The position numbers and the translations under genes are program-made. Source: Opitutales bacterium (GTDB lineage: Bacteria; Verrucomicrobiota; Verrucomicrobiia; Opitutales; Coraliomargaritaceae). From it: a stretch of 64,000 nucleotides of DNA. Below are positions 40,198-50,178 of the stretch, in pieces (positions within the stretch are counted from its first letter, which is position 1; the number at the start of each line of letters is the position of its first letter). The DNA lies in contig JABBCA010000082.1 in the NCBI GenBank assembly GCA_018607135.1, positions 1 to 64,000 on the forward strand. Direction: 5' to 3'. Below the pieces are notes generated by a model, which saw nothing but the letters and a program-made list of their open reading frames with translations, had not been told where the DNA came from and did not search any database.

Positions 40198-41302
40198 CTC
40201 CCCGCTCCCCTAACGGCCTAAATGTAATTCGGTTTTTCATTTTCACAGACACTTCATGTGAAGCTGAAGGCTTCCTTTCGACCATTGCGAGGGCATCGTA
40301 AAAATCATGCAGATCTCTAAGACTTTTAACCGCTAAAGTCATTTGCCCTGAGATGCTCACGGTCTCTAAACGTCCCGCATGAAACAAGTCATCTGCAAGG
40401 GAACACGTAACTGAGCACAATGTTTCAAAATTCACTTCGCCCCAACTGGTAGCATCCGCATCTAAAATGAGGTGAAACCCTGCCTCACCCTCTTGAGCCA
40501 GTTGACGTATCATCAGTTTTCCAAGTCGCGCGGTTGCCTTCCAGTGCACCAGCCTTGGCGGGTCACCTGCCTGATAAGGCCGCAGGTTTAATAAATCATT
40601 ACCCAAGCCTGGGTTTCGTTTGGTAATCCCCGAGATAAACCGTTGACCACTGCTAATTGGTTTAAACGAATACTCGATTTGAGCAGGCCACACTAAGACC
40701 GTTTCCCTGACTTCGTGCCCCATTACTTTCTCTAAGAAACCAAATGGAAATTGCGAGGTGACCCCAGACAGGTATACATCACAGCGCCCACGCTGTTGTG
40801 GAATGAAAGTCCACTCCAATTTGCCAGCAGCCCCTGCCGCAAGCGTGTTTTTTAAATATAAGCGTTCATCCTCTCTAGTCGCGGAACTACCCACAGTAAA
40901 ACAGATGCTCATTGTGGGGAAAATAGATTTTTCATTAACGATACTCACTTCAGCCATTCCAACTTCGTCAACCTGCAAGTGCTCAGGCGCACACAAGTCC
41001 CATTTGAGGCGCTTAAAATTAATTAGTGATAAAATACCGCTCAGCACCAGCGTGCTCAGCAGTAGGGACAGCGTCATAAATAATATATTACTCGATGTGT
41101 TATACGCAGCAGAACCAATCCCCATCGCTACTAGAATTAGTATCCAGCCGATTAAGGTAAGCCTCGTTTTCTGAAAGCGTATCGGCAGTAACTGCCTAAA
41201 AAATAAAGGTAGTATACGAGACTCCCGCCCCTTCTTTGGCTGAAAGAAATCCGGGTGGGTCCAATCATGCCAGCTCTTCAGCTCTTGATTGAGGTTCGGC
41301 AT
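40151..41302 (-). CDS. DUF58 domain protein
   Basis: 383 residues. Two hydrophobic helices (LTLIGWILILVAMGIGSAAY and ILFMTLSLLLSTLVLSGILSLI) precede the DUF58 core, recognised by NLRPYQAGDPPRLVHWKATARLGKLMIRQLAQE, a von Willebrand-like segment (FHLILDADATSW). DUF58 proteins accompany MoxR ATPases. Middle gene of the MoxR-DUF58-transglutaminase operon, 15 bp after the MoxR stop. Confidence 0.93.
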   Translation of the reverse strand: MPNLNQELKSWHDWTHPDFFQPKKGRESRILPLFFRQLLPIRFQKTRLTLIGWILILVAMGIGSAAYNTSSNILFMTLSLLLSTLVLSGILSLINFKRLKWDLCAPEHLQVDEVGMAEVSIVNEKSIFPTMSICFTVGSSATREDERLYLKNTLAAGAAGKLEWTFIPQQRGRCDVYLSGVTSQFPFGFLEKVMGHEVRETVLVWPAQIEYSFKPISSGQRFISGITKRNPGLGNDLLNLRPYQAGDPPRLVHWKATARLGKLMIRQLAQEGEAGFHLILDADATSWGEVNFETLCSVTCSLADDLFHAGRLETVSISGQMTLAVKSLRDLHDFYDALAMVERKPSASHEVSVKMKNRITFRPLGERGVAIYVDEQKTGEAEG

Positions 41303-41317
41303 TGAAGCTAAATTCGC

Positions 41318-42286
41318 TTAACTGGGTTCAGGTGTAGCTTCAACGATCTGTTGCAAAAGCCCTTCCACGGATCGACGCTCTTCCATCGGGTCCGACATAG
41401 GCTTCTGAAGCACCAATCGATGCCCAAAGACGGGCAACACTAACAAGCTCACATCGTCAGGGATGACAAATGCGCGCCCCTGTGCCAAGGCCCGAGCCTG
41501 CGCTGCTGCCTTTAATGAAAGCGTGCCGCGAGGACTCACTCCAGAGCGAAACTCGACTTTCTCGCGAGTCGCTGCAACCAGCTTCACAATGTATTCAAGA
41601 ACCGTATCTTCGACATAGACTTCTCTGACATAGGTCTGAAGCTCTACGATGTCGTTCTTAGATACGACTGGCGTAGCCACCAGGTGGTCGTAGTGCAAAT
41701 GACCATCTTTTAATATATCCAATTCATTTTTAAAATCAGGATAGCCCATCTCCATACGCATCAAAAAGCGGTCCATCTGACTTTCTGGTAGCGGAAAGGT
41801 GCCCTCATAATCGACGGGATTTTGTGTCGCAATGACCATAAATGGCGGTGGCACCGTGTAGGTCTGGCCATCCACAGAGATCTTAGCTCGCCCCATCACT
41901 TCCAGCAAACTTGATTGAGTCTTCGGCGTCGTGCGATTGATCTCATCGGCCAAGACGATGTTGGCAAAGATCGGACCACGCTTGAAAGTAAACTCACGCT
42001 CACGTTCGTCATAAATGGAGACTCCAATGATGTCAGATGGAAGCATGTCACTGGTAAATTGTATTCGTGAAAAGCTACAATCAATCGAACGCGCTAGGCA
42101 ATAAGCTAGGGTTGTCTTACCAAGACCAGGAAGATCCTCGATCAAAATATGCCCACCAGCCAGCAGACAAATGATCACCTTGTCCACAGCCTCGGTTTTA
42201 CCACGAATCGTTCGTTCAATATTTTTACGCAGACGCTCGACCGTTTCAAAGGCTCGCGGAGCGGGGATCACTGACTTAGAACTCAT
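41318..42286 (-). CDS. MoxR family AAA+ ATPase
   Basis: 322 residues. Walker [16 protein letters not shown], Walker [22 protein letters not shown], sensor 1 [23 protein letters not shown] and sensor 2 region [16 protein letters not shown]. MoxR ATPases act as chaperone-like remodelers of partner complexes, commonly with DUF58 and transglutaminase proteins. It leads this three-gene operon, presumably acting on membrane-protein assembly (inference). Confidence 0.95.
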   Translation of the reverse strand: MSSKSVIPAPRAFETVERLRKNIERTIRGKTEAVDKVIICLLAGGHILIEDLPGLGKTTLAYCLARSIDCSFSRIQFTSDMLPSDIIGVSIYDEREREFTFKRGPIFANIVLADEINRTTPKTQSSLLEVMGRAKISVDGQTYTVPPPFMVIATQNPVDYEGTFPLPESQMDRFLMRMEMGYPDFKNELDILKDGHLHYDHLVATPVVSKNDIVELQTYVREVYVEDTVLEYIVKLVAATREKVEFRSGVSPRGTLSLKAAAQARALAQGRAFVIPDDVSLLVLPVFGHRLVLQKPMSDPMEERRSVEGLLQQIVEATPEPS

Positions 42287-42529
42287 AACTCGTAGACTAT
42301 GAACAAATCACTCAATAAGCAATAAGAAGCAGGTATAATTTCTGCAATTTCAGCAGCCATTCACAAGAGTTTAACAACTTTTAAATTACTGATTTTCACT
42401 CGAAAACGACCTGAAAAACCCTCGACAGGATGAAAAGGTAGAAACTTACTAGTGAAATAGACCATTTAGCCTAAATCCATGGCACAAAGCTTCCATACCC
42501 CAGTCTATTTTGATTCCTTTGTATACACT

Positions 42530-42988
42530 ATGAACTCTTACACAATGCGCCTTCCATCCGCTAAAAACAACGCACGCAAAAGTGGTTTCAGTTTAATTGA
42601 AATCCTTTTCGTTATCGGCCTCATTGCCTTATTACTCACATTAGTAGTGGGTAACATCGGAGGCATCTTTGGCGGGCAACAAGAAAAGATCGCTAAGGCG
42701 TTCGTCACCAGCAGTATTGAACTCGCAGTCGTGCCCTACCGGCTCGACATGGGAAGCTACCCGAGCAGTGAACAAGGTCTTCAAGCGCTGATAAAAGCTC
42801 CAGCGGGGAAAGAGACTCGTTGGAAAGGCCCCTACCTTAAAGAGGCACAGGTGCCACTCGATCCATGGGGTAACGAATATAAATATAAATACCCAGGCAC
42901 TAAAAATATTAACGGCGCCAAAGGCTACGACGTATGGTCGCTAGGCGAAGACGGGGTTGAAAGCGCCGATGATATCGGCAACTGGTAA
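42530..42988 (+). CDS. gspG: Type II secretion major pseudopilin GspG
   Basis: Main subunit of the type II secretion pseudopilus. About 153 residues from ATG 42530. Prepilin site [27 protein letters not shown], then the GspG hallmarks [11 protein letters not shown] and [26 protein letters not shown], and the terminal [13 protein letters not shown] (calcium-site loop). First gene of the gspGHIJKLMD operon. The ORF-track start at 42479 adds an unlikely N-terminus; ATG 42545 is also possible. Confidence 0.95.
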   Translation: MNSYTMRLPSAKNNARKSGFSLIEILFVIGLIALLLTLVVGNIGGIFGGQQEKIAKAFVTSSIELAVVPYRLDMGSYPSSEQGLQALIKAPAGKETRWKGPYLKEAQVPLDPWGNEYKYKYPGTKNINGAKGYDVWSLGEDGVESADDIGNW

Positions 42989-43481
42989 ACCGAGACGCCG
43001 CAATCGCGGCTTCACCATCTTAGAGATCGTGCTGGTGCTCGGCCTCGTCGCTTTAGCTGGCTCTCTAATGATCGCTAACTTCACCAGCATGGCCGATCGC
43101 GGCGGTGAGCTCAATACTGAGGAAACGCTGCAAGCTGCGATTCGCAAAGCACGCTTCGATGCTGCCCGTGATCGAACCAACGTCACCTTAAATTTTGATC
43201 CAGAGTCTGGCTCTCTCATGCTCTCATCCGGAGAAAGCTTTCCGCTCGGTGAAGCATTCACGCAAGCGGGCCGCGGCAAGGTTGTTTTTTACATGGTTCC
43301 ACCCGCCGCAGGACTCAGCCCCTTCAATGATCCAGAGAAAACGAGACTTCAAACACCTGAGATCATTTTTGCTCCAGATCGTAGCTCGACTCCATTTGTC
43401 GTCGACATCGAACGTCCCAATACAGTCACGGAGCGCTTCACCTTTGACAGCTTTTCAAGTCTAAGGAGGAAAGTCGAATGA
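42969..43481 (+). CDS. gspH: Type II secretion minor pseudopilin GspH
   Basis: About 170 residues from ATG 42969, overlapping the gspG end by 20 bp. Prepilin site [25 protein letters not shown], and the H-type [26 protein letters not shown] after the helix, followed by a beta-rich C-terminal domain. Typical position between gspG and gspI. TTG 42957 is an alternative start. Confidence 0.87.
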   Translation: MISATGKPRRRNRGFTILEIVLVLGLVALAGSLMIANFTSMADRGGELNTEETLQAAIRKARFDAARDRTNVTLNFDPESGSLMLSSGESFPLGEAFTQAGRGKVVFYMVPPAAGLSPFNDPEKTRLQTPEIIFAPDRSSTPFVVDIERPNTVTERFTFDSFSSLRRKVE

Positions 43482-43936
43482 GTCGTCAGCAGCGTGGATT
43501 TACACTTATTGAGGTCGTAGTCGCCGTGGCACTTTTTGCCATGGCAGCGACCATCCTGAGCTCTACCTTCGTCAATACCCTCCTCCTGCGTGAACGCGTG
43601 CAAAGTAACGACGTCCGGGACGCAGACATACGGGCGGTGCGCATGCAACTCCTCCTAGAACCAGACTTTGAGGCAGCTGAAGATGGGGAAGACTTTGAAA
43701 CACTCAATAATGGCCGAGCCACATGGCGAGCAAGCATTGAACCCATGGAAGTCGTTGATCTCTTTATGGTGAATTTCGAAATCGAGTTTTCTGAGCCGCA
43801 AGAAGAGCAAGCGTCCAAATACTCTGAAACCCTATATTTACTACGCCCAACGTGGTCTGAAAGCGACGAACGCTCCGACCTACTCCAAGAGAAGAAAGCA
43901 GTGCTCCTAGAATCCCGAGACTTCGACAATTTTTAG
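43478..43936 (+). CDS. gspI: Type II secretion minor pseudopilin GspI
   Basis: 152 residues, prepilin site QRGFTLIEVVVAVALFAMAATIL seven residues from the start, then a short beta domain. The 4-bp overlap with gspH and order G-H-I-J-K identify it as GspI, part of the pseudopilus tip complex I-J-K. The sequence C-terminal to the helix is weakly conserved, so identity rests on position. Confidence 0.85.
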   Translation: MSRQQRGFTLIEVVVAVALFAMAATILSSTFVNTLLLRERVQSNDVRDADIRAVRMQLLLEPDFEAAEDGEDFETLNNGRATWRASIEPMEVVDLFMVNFEIEFSEPQEEQASKYSETLYLLRPTWSESDERSDLLQEKKAVLLESRDFDNF

Positions 43937-43938
43937 TG

Positions 43939-44814
43939 ATGCTAGACACGACCACAGCACCAAGCAAGAAGGCATCAAAATATGCCTATGCAGCCGAAAG
44001 CAGCACCACCCGCTCCTACGGCTTCACGCTCCTTGAAGTCATCTTGGCAATTGCGATCACTGGATTTCTACTCGCTGGAGCCACAGCCTTTGTCATCTCT
44101 GTCAGCAATATCTGGGTCGACCGCGAAGAACGGAATTTCTTTGAAGACCATGTTGATGGTGTTAGTGAATTCTTACGTGCAAGCTTTTCCAATGCTGGGA
44201 TGGAAATCGCATTGGACGATCGCAGTGAAGACACTTCAACTACCACCAATAATGAGCCGTCAGGCAACGGCCCCGTAGAGATCAATGTCATCGAGGTGAA
44301 TACACCCGATGAAGCGTCCACAAGCCCAAATACAAACGGTAGCACATCATCCAGCAACGGCGGTCTCCTCAGAGCCTCCGAAGAACCCGTCGGCTGGGCA
44401 AACCCTCCAGGGTTTGCAGAATATAAAGACCCGCTACTCAATTTTAAACTCACCTCCACGCCTCCCCTACTCATCAACATTGACAATGCACCTACTATTG
44501 GAATCGATGCTTTTCTTTATTTTGAACCAAATGAAGGCCTCAGCCTGCTGTGGTATTCCTTATTACAAGAAGAGGTCGAAGATACTGAAGACATGCGTCG
44601 AACCGAGATCAGCCCGCTGGTGACTGGCATCAAATATATCTACTGGGATGAACGCTTTGAAAAATGGGAAGAAGAGGAGGAGCCGATGCAAGGTGATGGC
44701 AATGACGAGTTCCTGCTTCCACGCTTTATTAAACTTACTTTCGAGTATGAAGATGAAACAAAGGAGCGCACCCTCGCGATACCTGTTCCTTCAACCAACA
44801 TATTGTTATTCTAA
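43939..44814 (+). CDS. gspJ: Type II secretion minor pseudopilin GspJ
   Basis: About 291 residues, long for GspJ. A 28-residue leader precedes the prepilin site SYGFTLLEVILAIAITGFLLAGATAF. A Ser/Thr/Asn-rich insert (TTTNNEPSGNGPVEIN, STSPNTNGSTSSSN) occupies about residues 95-145. The C-terminal part ITGIKYIYWDERFEKWEEEEE-like segment matches the strand pair common at the GspJ end. Starts at ATG 43939; a GTG overlaps the gspI stop. Confidence 0.82.
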   Translation: MLDTTTAPSKKASKYAYAAESSTTRSYGFTLLEVILAIAITGFLLAGATAFVISVSNIWVDREERNFFEDHVDGVSEFLRASFSNAGMEIALDDRSEDTSTTTNNEPSGNGPVEINVIEVNTPDEASTSPNTNGSTSSSNGGLLRASEEPVGWANPPGFAEYKDPLLNFKLTSTPPLLINIDNAPTIGIDAFLYFEPNEGLSLLWYSLLQEEVEDTEDMRRTEISPLVTGIKYIYWDERFEKWEEEEEPMQGDGNDEFLLPRFIKLTFEYEDETKERTLAIPVPSTNILLF

Positions 44815-44816
44815 GA

Positions 44817-46037
44817 ATGGAGAAAACAGAAGACCGAAGACAGTATTCAGGAAACACTGCTCCATCAGTGGCGTCTTCGCTTGCGAAGGCCCCGCCAATG
44901 CAAAGCGCTGCCCACAGTCCACTACCCACTACTCACTGCTCTCCACTCACCACTCCCCACTCACGCCAACGACGCGAAGGCTCAGTCTTAGTGGCCGTGT
45001 TAGCGATCATACTTCTACTCACGTTTATGATCACTCGCTTCATGCAGGAAGCAGTCGATGATTTAGAATATCGCGCCCTCTTCAACGAACCGTCTGACGT
45101 TCGCTCCTTCGCCTACAGTATGCTTGAGGTGGCACTGGCCAACGTGCAAGAAGTCGCACTGATCGACGAGGGTAAACTACACGCACCCGAGCAAGGATGG
45201 AGCGATCCAATTGCCTACGCTGGCATTAATGTTCCGAACGGCTGGGAAGTCTCAATCCAAATTACTGACGAGGGCGGCAAGTTCCCGCTCAACACGATGT
45301 CCGAGGAGCTGCTGAACCGTCTGCTTGAAGAAGAACTCGACATGGATTTTGGCACCGCACGCGAATTGAGCAGCACTCTACTCGATTGGATCGATGCAGA
45401 CGATTCCCGACGCCTGAATGGGGCCGAATCTGAAGACTACTTGAGCCGCGACCCAGCTTATAAAGCAGCCAACGGGCCACTGCAAACGCTCGAAGAGCTT
45501 CGCTACCTACAAACATGGGAAGACGAATTCTTCGATGAAGATGGCCGTCCCAACGAGCTCTACAACCAATTTTCTAATTTTGTCTCGGTGATGAATACGG
45601 GTAAGGTCAATCTCAATGCCGCACCTCAAGAAGTTATTGAAGTGCTCGCGCTTGAAGACGGGTTTGAAGAAAACAGTATCTTCGACGGTTTGGATGAACC
45701 CTATTTAAAAACAGCTCCTGGGAACGCACAAAGTGGTGGCGTCGATGTCGGGCTACTCCGCGTGACGGTGCAACTGTATCGTGGCGATGCCCCCTTCACC
45801 CTATCCGCTCTGGTTGAACCCAATTTTAGCGAAGACGCCAATTCAGGTGCCCGTGGTGGCAATGCGCCTGGCAGTTCCTCAGACGATGCCCCCAAAACCG
45901 GCGTCAAAAGCGAACAAGAAGCCATGAATTATCCCTTTAAAATATTACATATCAGTGAATACACTCAAGGTAATGTAAATAGCACACCAGCGCGCTATTC
46001 CGCTATGGACATTGGTGAAGAAGCCGATTCATTCTAG
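44817..46037 (+). CDS. gspK: Type II secretion minor pseudopilin GspK with unusual long leader
   Basis: 406 residues, pseudopilus tip protein. The membrane helix REGSVLVAVLAIILLLTFMI begins only at about residue 53. The preceding ~50 residues (SPLPTTHCSPLTTPHS and others) are translated from a repeated DNA word array. After the helix the GspK domain is normal: ITDEGGKFPLNTMSEELLNRLL, LLDWIDADDSRRLNGAE, LQTLEELRYL and the helix-hairpin segment GKVNLNAAPQEVIEVL. No closer in-frame start is visible except ATG 44898. Confidence 0.9.
   Translation: MEKTEDRRQYSGNTAPSVASSLAKAPPMQSAAHSPLPTTHCSPLTTPHSRQRREGSVLVAVLAIILLLTFMITRFMQEAVDDLEYRALFNEPSDVRSFAYSMLEVALANVQEVALIDEGKLHAPEQGWSDPIAYAGINVPNGWEVSIQITDEGGKFPLNTMSEELLNRLLEEELDMDFGTARELSSTLLDWIDADDSRRLNGAESEDYLSRDPAYKAANGPLQTLEELRYLQTWEDEFFDEDGRPNELYNQFSNFVSVMNTGKVNLNAAPQEVIEVLALEDGFEENSIFDGLDEPYLKTAPGNAQSGGVDVGLLRVTVQLYRGDAPFTLSALVEPNFSEDANSGARGGNAPGSSSDDAPKTGVKSEQEAMNYPFKILHISEYTQGNVNSTPARYSAMDIGEEADSF
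44821..44964. repeat. Word arrays within the gspK leader codons
   Basis: 44821-44843 is built of AGAAGACC/GAAGACAG words; 44911-44964 of CCACTACC/CACTACTCACT/CCACTCACC words. The 14-mer TCCACTACCCACTA (44918-44931) recurs exactly at 55288-55301, upstream of polA. The arrays lie inside the coding sequence of gspK. Confidence 0.65.
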
Positions 46038-46043
46038 ACGATT

Positions 46044-47432
46044 GTGAACGACGTTACGATAGAATCAACTACTACGCCCGACATCGTTGAGGCGGAGCAA
46101 GTGCTGACCCTTCCGGGGCACTTATTTTTTGTCGAATCTGTCGAACTTCCAACAGCACTGGAAGCCAACGAAATTGCTGACTTTGCGGAACTCACAGTTG
46201 AATCCATTGCGCCCTTTCCGTTGGAGCAGATTCACTGGGGCTTTCTTCATGCTCCAGATGCAACCCATCTCTTAATTTATGCTGCCCATCGTGATCGCCT
46301 GAAAAAGCATTCCGATGCCACTCTAGATGCCTATGCATGGGTGCTACCCGACTTCGCACATCTGCAAGGTGCTCACTTCCCAGAAGCGACCGAGGTAACG
46401 CTGCTCTCTGAGAGCTGCGTCACACTATTACATTTCGAAAGCGAAGCGGAGGTGCCCTGCGCGGCGGCTTCCCTCCCTCTCGGCAGCAAGACCATCGCCA
46501 GTGTGATCGCGACGCTCCGAAAAGAAACCGAAGGGAATGACCATTTCGCTCGAAAACGGTCACTCCGTTTAATCGACACCACAGTTAGCGAACAAGGCCT
46601 TCCCACGTTTTACCATGTTGAAGATGGCGCCGACAACGGCAGCGCTTACGGCAATTGGTCTGAACTTAACCCCAGTGAGAAACTACTTTGGCAAGCCGAC
46701 ATACGCAGTGGCGAATTTAAGGAATCGGAGCGTAGTGCACGCCGCACCAGTGCACTCATCGCTAAAATAACTGCTTGGGCTGCACTCTTTGCACTCCTAC
46801 TAGTTGGCTTGGAAATCTTACTCATGGCTGGCAACGCATGGCTCGGAACGAAGACCAATCTGATCGCCCAACAAAGGCCCGGAGTGGAACGTATACAAGG
46901 CAAGGAAGCCTTCATCAACAAAGTGGAGACCTTTGCCCCTGAGAACGAACTGCGACCTATTGCCATACTGGAAGCACTCAACACCACACGCCCCAAAGGC
47001 ATTTACTTTACCAGCACCGAAGCCAGTGGCGAAAATCAAATCAAGGTCGATGGCATCGCCAGCACGATCAACGAATTCAATCGTTATACTGAGAGCCTGA
47101 GCAATTCTGGTATATTCAGTCTTCTCGGCAACCCTAAGCAGCTCACGCGCTCGGGCAAGACCACCTTTACCGTAGAATTGGACTATCATCATCGCCAAGC
47201 CGCCGTCGCGACACCCAAGCCAGCGCCAACGGCGAGCCCAAAGCCGACTGCCGATGAAACAAATAATCCAGAAGCCACAAACGATGATAGCCCGAATGTT
47301 GATGAGGCCAAAGCGGTCATCGTAGAAGCCGAAGCAATGGTGCAAGACGAACCTGTGGCGAACCCACGACGCAATCAACTCGTCAAACCAGAGGTGGCTC
47401 GAAAAGTAGAAACGGAGGAATCCAGCGAATGA
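46044..47432 (+). CDS. Type II secretion GspL-like protein
   Basis: 462 residues starting with GTG. An N-terminal cytoplasmic domain (LTLPGHLFFVESVELP, FAELTVESIAPFPLEQIHWGF) resembles the actin-like part of GspL/PilM. A single membrane helix lies near residue 240 (IAKITAWAALFALLLVGLEILLMAG), then a periplasmic ferredoxin-like PilN region (IAILEALNTTRPKGIYFTS, INEFNRYTESLSNSG), and a Pro/Thr/Ala-rich and acidic tail. Links the secretion ATPase to the pseudopilus platform. Diverged from proteobacterial GspL; position gives the call. Confidence 0.8.
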   Translation: MNDVTIESTTTPDIVEAEQVLTLPGHLFFVESVELPTALEANEIADFAELTVESIAPFPLEQIHWGFLHAPDATHLLIYAAHRDRLKKHSDATLDAYAWVLPDFAHLQGAHFPEATEVTLLSESCVTLLHFESEAEVPCAAASLPLGSKTIASVIATLRKETEGNDHFARKRSLRLIDTTVSEQGLPTFYHVEDGADNGSAYGNWSELNPSEKLLWQADIRSGEFKESERSARRTSALIAKITAWAALFALLLVGLEILLMAGNAWLGTKTNLIAQQRPGVERIQGKEAFINKVETFAPENELRPIAILEALNTTRPKGIYFTSTEASGENQIKVDGIASTINEFNRYTESLSNSGIFSLLGNPKQLTRSGKTTFTVELDYHHRQAAVATPKPAPTASPKPTADETNNPEATNDDSPNVDEAKAVIVEAEAMVQDEPVANPRRNQLVKPEVARKVETEESSE

Positions 47433-47992
47433 ATCCAGCCCTCCGAAAGTTAAAACGTATCTACAAGCGTATGAGCGTGCGCGAAAAGTTGCTATGCCTA
47501 CTCTTCTGTCTAGTCTTCATCTTTATTTGGGCCGACAACTGGTTAGACCGCACCAAAGCTTGGAACGACTCTCGTAAGCGCGCGGCCGTTCAGCTCACCA
47601 CTCAGTCACAATGGCTAGAACGTAGCGATTTTTATGCGCAAGGTCTCGAACAAGCACTCGAACGAGTCGATCCCGCCAAAACCTACTCAGCCACGCAGCT
47701 TTCTGGTAAAATTGACAACTTATTGCGTCAAGCAAGTCTCGCTCAGCAGGCCGACATGGACCCCGTTCGCACGACCGAAGGTGAGATTTTTAACGACTAC
47801 AACCTACGTGTCCGTCTGAGCCGAATTTCCATTGCTCAACTCATTAGCATCAACAAGCTCCTCAAAGCAGAAGCCCCTTACATAAATATCCAAAGCGTCC
47901 GTCTCAGTGCTAGCCGTAAAAACCCGGAAGAACTCGATGCACGTATGGAAATCAACTCTTTCGATTTAAAAGACGAAACCATCCAGAACTAG
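47429..47992 (+). CDS. Type II secretion GspM-like protein
   Basis: 187 residues with one membrane helix near the N-terminus (EKLLCLLFCLVFIFIWADNWL) after a basic cytoplasmic stretch, then a periplasmic coil (AVQLTTQSQWLERSDFYAQGLEQAL) and ferredoxin-like region. This is the GspM/PilO layout. Overlaps the GspL-like gene by 4 bp, supporting the GspL-GspM pair. Sequence alone is not decisive. Confidence 0.75.
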   Translation: MNPALRKLKRIYKRMSVREKLLCLLFCLVFIFIWADNWLDRTKAWNDSRKRAAVQLTTQSQWLERSDFYAQGLEQALERVDPAKTYSATQLSGKIDNLLRQASLAQQADMDPVRTTEGEIFNDYNLRVRLSRISIAQLISINKLLKAEAPYINIQSVRLSASRKNPEELDARMEINSFDLKDETIQN

Positions 47993-48024
47993 TCTTGTCC
48001 TTAATTTCACTCTACCGCTTCGAT

Positions 48025-50172
48025 ATGCACATTCTACGAAGATTTTTCTACATCCCACTCTTTCTATGCGCAGCGCTCTTTTCCAGCGCACAAGACGAGA
48101 CTGTCGACCTGCTCACTGAAGCTGGAGATGATTCTGTCGCGCCAGTTATCGTCCCCGTTGAGCCCGAAAGTTCAGCTCCCGAAAAAATGCTCGGCACCCT
48201 AGTGCTTATCGATGATACCGCGCTACAAGTGCTCGACCTACTCGAGCAAATGACGGGCAAGATCATCCTACGTCGGCAGGACATCTCGCCTGCGAAGATC
48301 AACTTCAACTCAAACGGCCCCATCTCACAAAAAGAAGCCGTTCTCGCCCTTGAAAGTTTGCTCACACTCAACGGCATCATGCTCGCCGATATGGGAGGCC
48401 GCTTCATGAAAGCAGTGCCTGCCACCAACGTTAATAGCCATGTCCCAGAAATGATCGCAGGCAGCACGCTCGAACTCGCAGCCAGCCAACAAATCTACGC
48501 AAAGCTCTTCAAGTTTGATTACCTCAACGCAGAACTCATCAGCGGCACACTGGTGCAACCCTTGCTCTCGCAAAACTCTAGCATGATTCCTTTTGCCAAA
48601 TCCAACGCATTACTCGTCACCGATGCATTGGTCAACTTACAACGTATTGAGACAATCCTCAGCGATGCCGATCGCCCACAATCGGTCCGAGAAGAAATAA
48701 AATTCATCAAACTCGACTTCGTGCAAGCTCCCGAGATGCAAGAGCGCCTCGAAGGTCTCATCGAAGGTCCGCTAAAGAGCTATCTCGAAGGCAACACCAG
48801 CATCACTGCCGATGAGCGCACCAATCAACTCATCGTCATCACACACCCAGGCAATCTAGGCCCAATCATGGATGTGATCGAAAAAGTCGATGTCGACGCT
48901 GCACCCCTTACCGGCAGTGAGGTGTTTCAACTGCGCCAAGCCAAAGCCGAAGAAGTCGTGCCCATCATCGAAGACATCATCTCTGGACAAAAAGAAGGCC
49001 GTGAAGAAGACGCGAAAGTCGCCAAGGAAAACGAAACTGCGGGCAACAATAACAACCGTAGAAACAACAATAACCCATTGGCCAACGCGGGTAACAATAA
49101 CGAGCCAGCACCTACAGCCTCATCTTCTACCAGCACCGAGGCCAACAGCTCACTTCAATTTTCTAATTTCGTCGGCCTCTCTGCAGACGAACGCACCAAC
49201 TCGATCGTCGCCTACGGAACCAAACAAGACCTCAAGACACTTCAAGAGCTCATCGAGAAAATCGATATCCCACTGCCACAAGTATTGATCGAAGCGATTA
49301 TTACTCAGGTAACTCTCAATGAAAAACAAACCAGCGGATTGGGTAGCTTCTCATTCATGTATAATGGAGCGCTGAGAGAGTTTAGTGAAATTGCAGCAGG
49401 AACAGCGGGCGGTATTAATTTTTCTGGAGGTAAAATTTCGTTAGACAATCCAAGTGCCTTTGAACTGACCACGGGGATCACACCAACCAACACTGATAGT
49501 GATACGCGAGTGCTCTCAGCTCCACGTATTGTCGTCAGCCATAATGAAGAGGGAATCATTAACGTAAGCCGCTCGCAACCAATCATCACAGCATCCACAA
49601 CATCTGGGGTTAGCGATAGTCTCAATTCACGTAGCAGCGTCGAGTATCGTGATATTGGCATTAAATTGACGGTCACCCCTCTCATTGGAGCCGACGGCAC
49701 TGTGCAAATGGTTATTGAGCAAACCGTTGAAAATGTCATCGAAAATATTCAAATTGATAACAATGATCAACCGATCATCGGAGTCCGTGAAGCAACCTCG
49801 ACAATAAGCGTAAAAGACGGCGAAATAATTGTCTTAGGGGGCCTGCAAGAAAACACAGGAACAGACAGTAACAACTACTTCCCAATCATTGGCAGACTAC
49901 CTGGTGTTCGTCATATATTTGGCGGATCAACCGACGACTACGAACGCACTGAGATCATTATTTTTATACGTCCAACCGTTCTCGAAAATCCTGGACAAGC
50001 AGGTGCCCTTTCAGACGAGTATATTGAGAGTGCAGCAGAGAAAGAAGCAATCGAAACCTACCTAGAGGATCGCACCACGGGAGACATCTACCTTAAGGGC
50101 AGTAGCTTCGAAGAGAAAGAACCCGTCGAAATTAATTCAACTCAACCACGCTCCGCCACACGCACTCGTTAA
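48025..50172 (+). CDS. gspD: Type II secretion secretin GspD
   Basis: About 715 residues from ATG 48025, which places the signal peptide FFYIPLFLCAALFSSA at the start. N-domains follow (VLDLLEQMTGKIILRRQDI, FKFDYLNAELISGTLVQPLL, DERTNQLIVITHP), then an Asn-rich linker (NNNNRRNNNNPLANAGNNN, near residue 350). The secretin core has LPQVLIEAIITQVTLNE, VLSAPRIVVSHNEE, SRSQPI and DGEIIVLGGLQ, ending with RTEIIIFIRPTVL. Forms the outer-membrane channel of type II secretion. Confidence 0.95.
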   Translation: MHILRRFFYIPLFLCAALFSSAQDETVDLLTEAGDDSVAPVIVPVEPESSAPEKMLGTLVLIDDTALQVLDLLEQMTGKIILRRQDISPAKINFNSNGPISQKEAVLALESLLTLNGIMLADMGGRFMKAVPATNVNSHVPEMIAGSTLELAASQQIYAKLFKFDYLNAELISGTLVQPLLSQNSSMIPFAKSNALLVTDALVNLQRIETILSDADRPQSVREEIKFIKLDFVQAPEMQERLEGLIEGPLKSYLEGNTSITADERTNQLIVITHPGNLGPIMDVIEKVDVDAAPLTGSEVFQLRQAKAEEVVPIIEDIISGQKEGREEDAKVAKENETAGNNNNRRNNNNPLANAGNNNEPAPTASSSTSTEANSSLQFSNFVGLSADERTNSIVAYGTKQDLKTLQELIEKIDIPLPQVLIEAIITQVTLNEKQTSGLGSFSFMYNGALREFSEIAAGTAGGINFSGGKISLDNPSAFELTTGITPTNTDSDTRVLSAPRIVVSHNEEGIINVSRSQPIITASTTSGVSDSLNSRSSVEYRDIGIKLTVTPLIGADGTVQMVIEQTVENVIENIQIDNNDQPIIGVREATSTISVKDGEIIVLGGLQENTGTDSNNYFPIIGRLPGVRHIFGGSTDDYERTEIIIFIRPTVLENPGQAGALSDEYIESAAEKEAIETYLEDRTTGDIYLKGSSFEEKEPVEINSTQPRSATRTR

Positions 50173-50178
50173 CTTCTA

